64,000 nucleotides of DNA from the NCBI RefSeq assembly GCF_010730055.1, contig NZ_AP022575.1:558001-622000 (forward strand). Reading direction: 5' to 3'. The position numbers and the translations under genes were made by a program. The stretch comes from Mycobacterium shinjukuense. GTDB lineage: Bacteria > Actinomycetota > Actinomycetes > Mycobacteriales > Mycobacteriaceae. The first letter of the stretch is position 1; each line of letters starts with the position of its first letter. Positions 63,577 to 64,000 of the stretch are shown here, piece after piece. The notes below the pieces were generated by a model. The model did no database searches. It worked only from the letters and a program-made list of their open reading frames with translations, and was not told the origin of the DNA.

Positions 63577-63660
63577 GCGGGCGTGATGAAACTGGCAAAC
63601 ATGACGGCTTTAGGTGCCGTTGCTCGTAAGAGCTTGAGGGTTCGAGTCCCTCCGCCCGCA
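63577..63660 (+). tRNA. tRNA-Leu (anticodon UAG)
   Basis: Class II cloverleaf. Acceptor stem GCGGGCG with CGCCCGC. D stem ATG/CAT with loop containing GG. Anticodon arm ACGGC-TTTAGGT-GCCGT gives TAG (reads CUA/CUG). Long variable arm with stem GCTC/GAGC. T arm GAGGG-TTCGAGT-CCCTC. Discriminator A at 63660. Some stems are weaker than in other Leu tRNAs but all pair. Confidence 0.95.
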
Positions 63661-63674
63661 CCCTCGTGATCACC

Positions 63675-63696
63675 GTTGGTGGCCGTGGCCACCAAC
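63675..63696. terminator. Hairpin after tRNA-Leu
   Basis: A perfect 10-base inverted repeat GTTGGTGGCC/GGCCACCAAC with a 2-base loop, 15 bases after the tRNA. There is no long T run after it, so it is a candidate termination or 3'-processing signal of the non-canonical mycobacterial type. Confidence 0.45.
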
Positions 63697-63731
63697 CTTG
63701 GCGCGATTGCCGTCTCGGAATGCCGCAGGCC

Positions 63732-64000
63732 CTACTCATTTCCGTGCTGGGCTTTGCTTTCGCCACCGCCACCGGGTGTGGCGACGACATGATGCTGACC
63801 AGGCTTTGCCAGGGCTGTCAGGCGATCCGTGAGCTGGGGACACTGGAGCTGATCGGCTGACCAGGTGATCACCCAATCATCTTTGTCCCGAACGGCTTTG
63901 GTGCGCAGCCCGGCCGGGTTCGATCCGGCTCCCGGCTCGGTCAGTGCGAAGGAGGCGACGACGTCGCCAGTTGCCATCGGCGCCAACCAGCGTCGCCATC
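63732..64000 (-). pseudogene. Acyl-CoA dehydrogenase fragment (truncated)
   Basis: Reading in from the right edge, the frame WRRWLAPMATGDVVASFAL then TEPGAGSNPAGLRTKAVRD and DDWVI is the flavin-binding core of an acyl-CoA dehydrogenase. Similarity stops at about 63867, immediately after DDWVI, where relatives continue with G-x-K-x-x-ITNA. The remaining 43 codons to the stop at 63732 resemble nothing. The C-terminal half, including the catalytic Glu region, is absent. The N-terminal part lies outside the window, so whether the 5' part is intact is unknown. It does not look like MbtN. Confidence 0.75.

Noticed and set aside
63867..64000. Identification of the FadE fragment as mbtN
   Set aside because: The EPGAGSNPAGLRTKAVRD core differs from the recalled MbtN sequence (EESGGSDLQIVETEI), and the strand is opposite to the mbt-2 genes.

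Overview
This is high-GC DNA from a slow-growing Mycobacterium closely related to, but distinct from, the M. tuberculosis complex (MTBC). The evidence is three PE_PGRS genes, an rRNA operon directly behind murA, a long 16S helix 18 typical of slow growers, and gene order that follows M. tuberculosis Rv1292 to Rv1343c almost one to one. Known differences from that order include no IS1557 transposase between the Rv1312 and Rv1314c homologues, one Rv1318c-type adenylate cyclase instead of three in tandem, and a duplicated Rv1324/PE_PGRS module. Comparisons with M. tuberculosis are from memory; no alignment was run.

Layout. 1-2409: a PE_PGRS gene (minus) running off the left edge, then tRNA-Arg(CCG). 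2833-9261: argS-lysA-hom-thrC-thrB, tightly coupled. 9522-15877: rho, rpmE, prfA, prmC, sua5 and wecA (transcription termination, ribosome, translation termination, t6A tRNA modification, cell-wall lipid carrier). 16128-24538: the ATP synthase operon, an atpI-like gene then atpBEFHAGDC and a DUF2550 gene. 24542-26488: a PduO-type cobalamin adenosyltransferase divergent from murA. 26523-31938: a complete rRNA operon with P1-like promoter and a strong terminator. 31944-37161: DNA repair genes (ogt, ada-alkA, nucS), a membrane adenylate cyclase, a small zinc-ribbon protein and methylmalonyl-CoA epimerase. 37243-44112: fadA4, then the duplicated thioredoxin-like/PE_PGRS region, including a nearly identical pseudogene and a remnant of the glgB 3' end. 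44110-51128: the glgB/glgE/glgP alpha-glucan genes. 51115-54508: dinG and pncB1. 54555-61982: clpS, DUF2017, an S58 peptidase, the mec-cysO-cysM cysteine pathway, rhomboid, murI, a cAMP phosphodiesterase-like protein, rphA and an XTP/dITP pyrophosphatase. 61979-64000: a DUF3817 gene, lprD, an orphan HTH/LAGLIDADG gene, tRNA-Leu(UAG) and a truncated acyl-CoA dehydrogenase.

Most of the window is conserved housekeeping DNA. The unusual material is the mosaic duplication at 38.6-44.1 kb, the LAGLIDADG/tRNA-Leu/broken FadE edge at 62.7-64 kb, short dispersed palindromes, a rare CTG start, and a repeated leaderless promoter arrangement. I saw no CRISPR array, prophage, complete insertion sequence or evident novel defence system.
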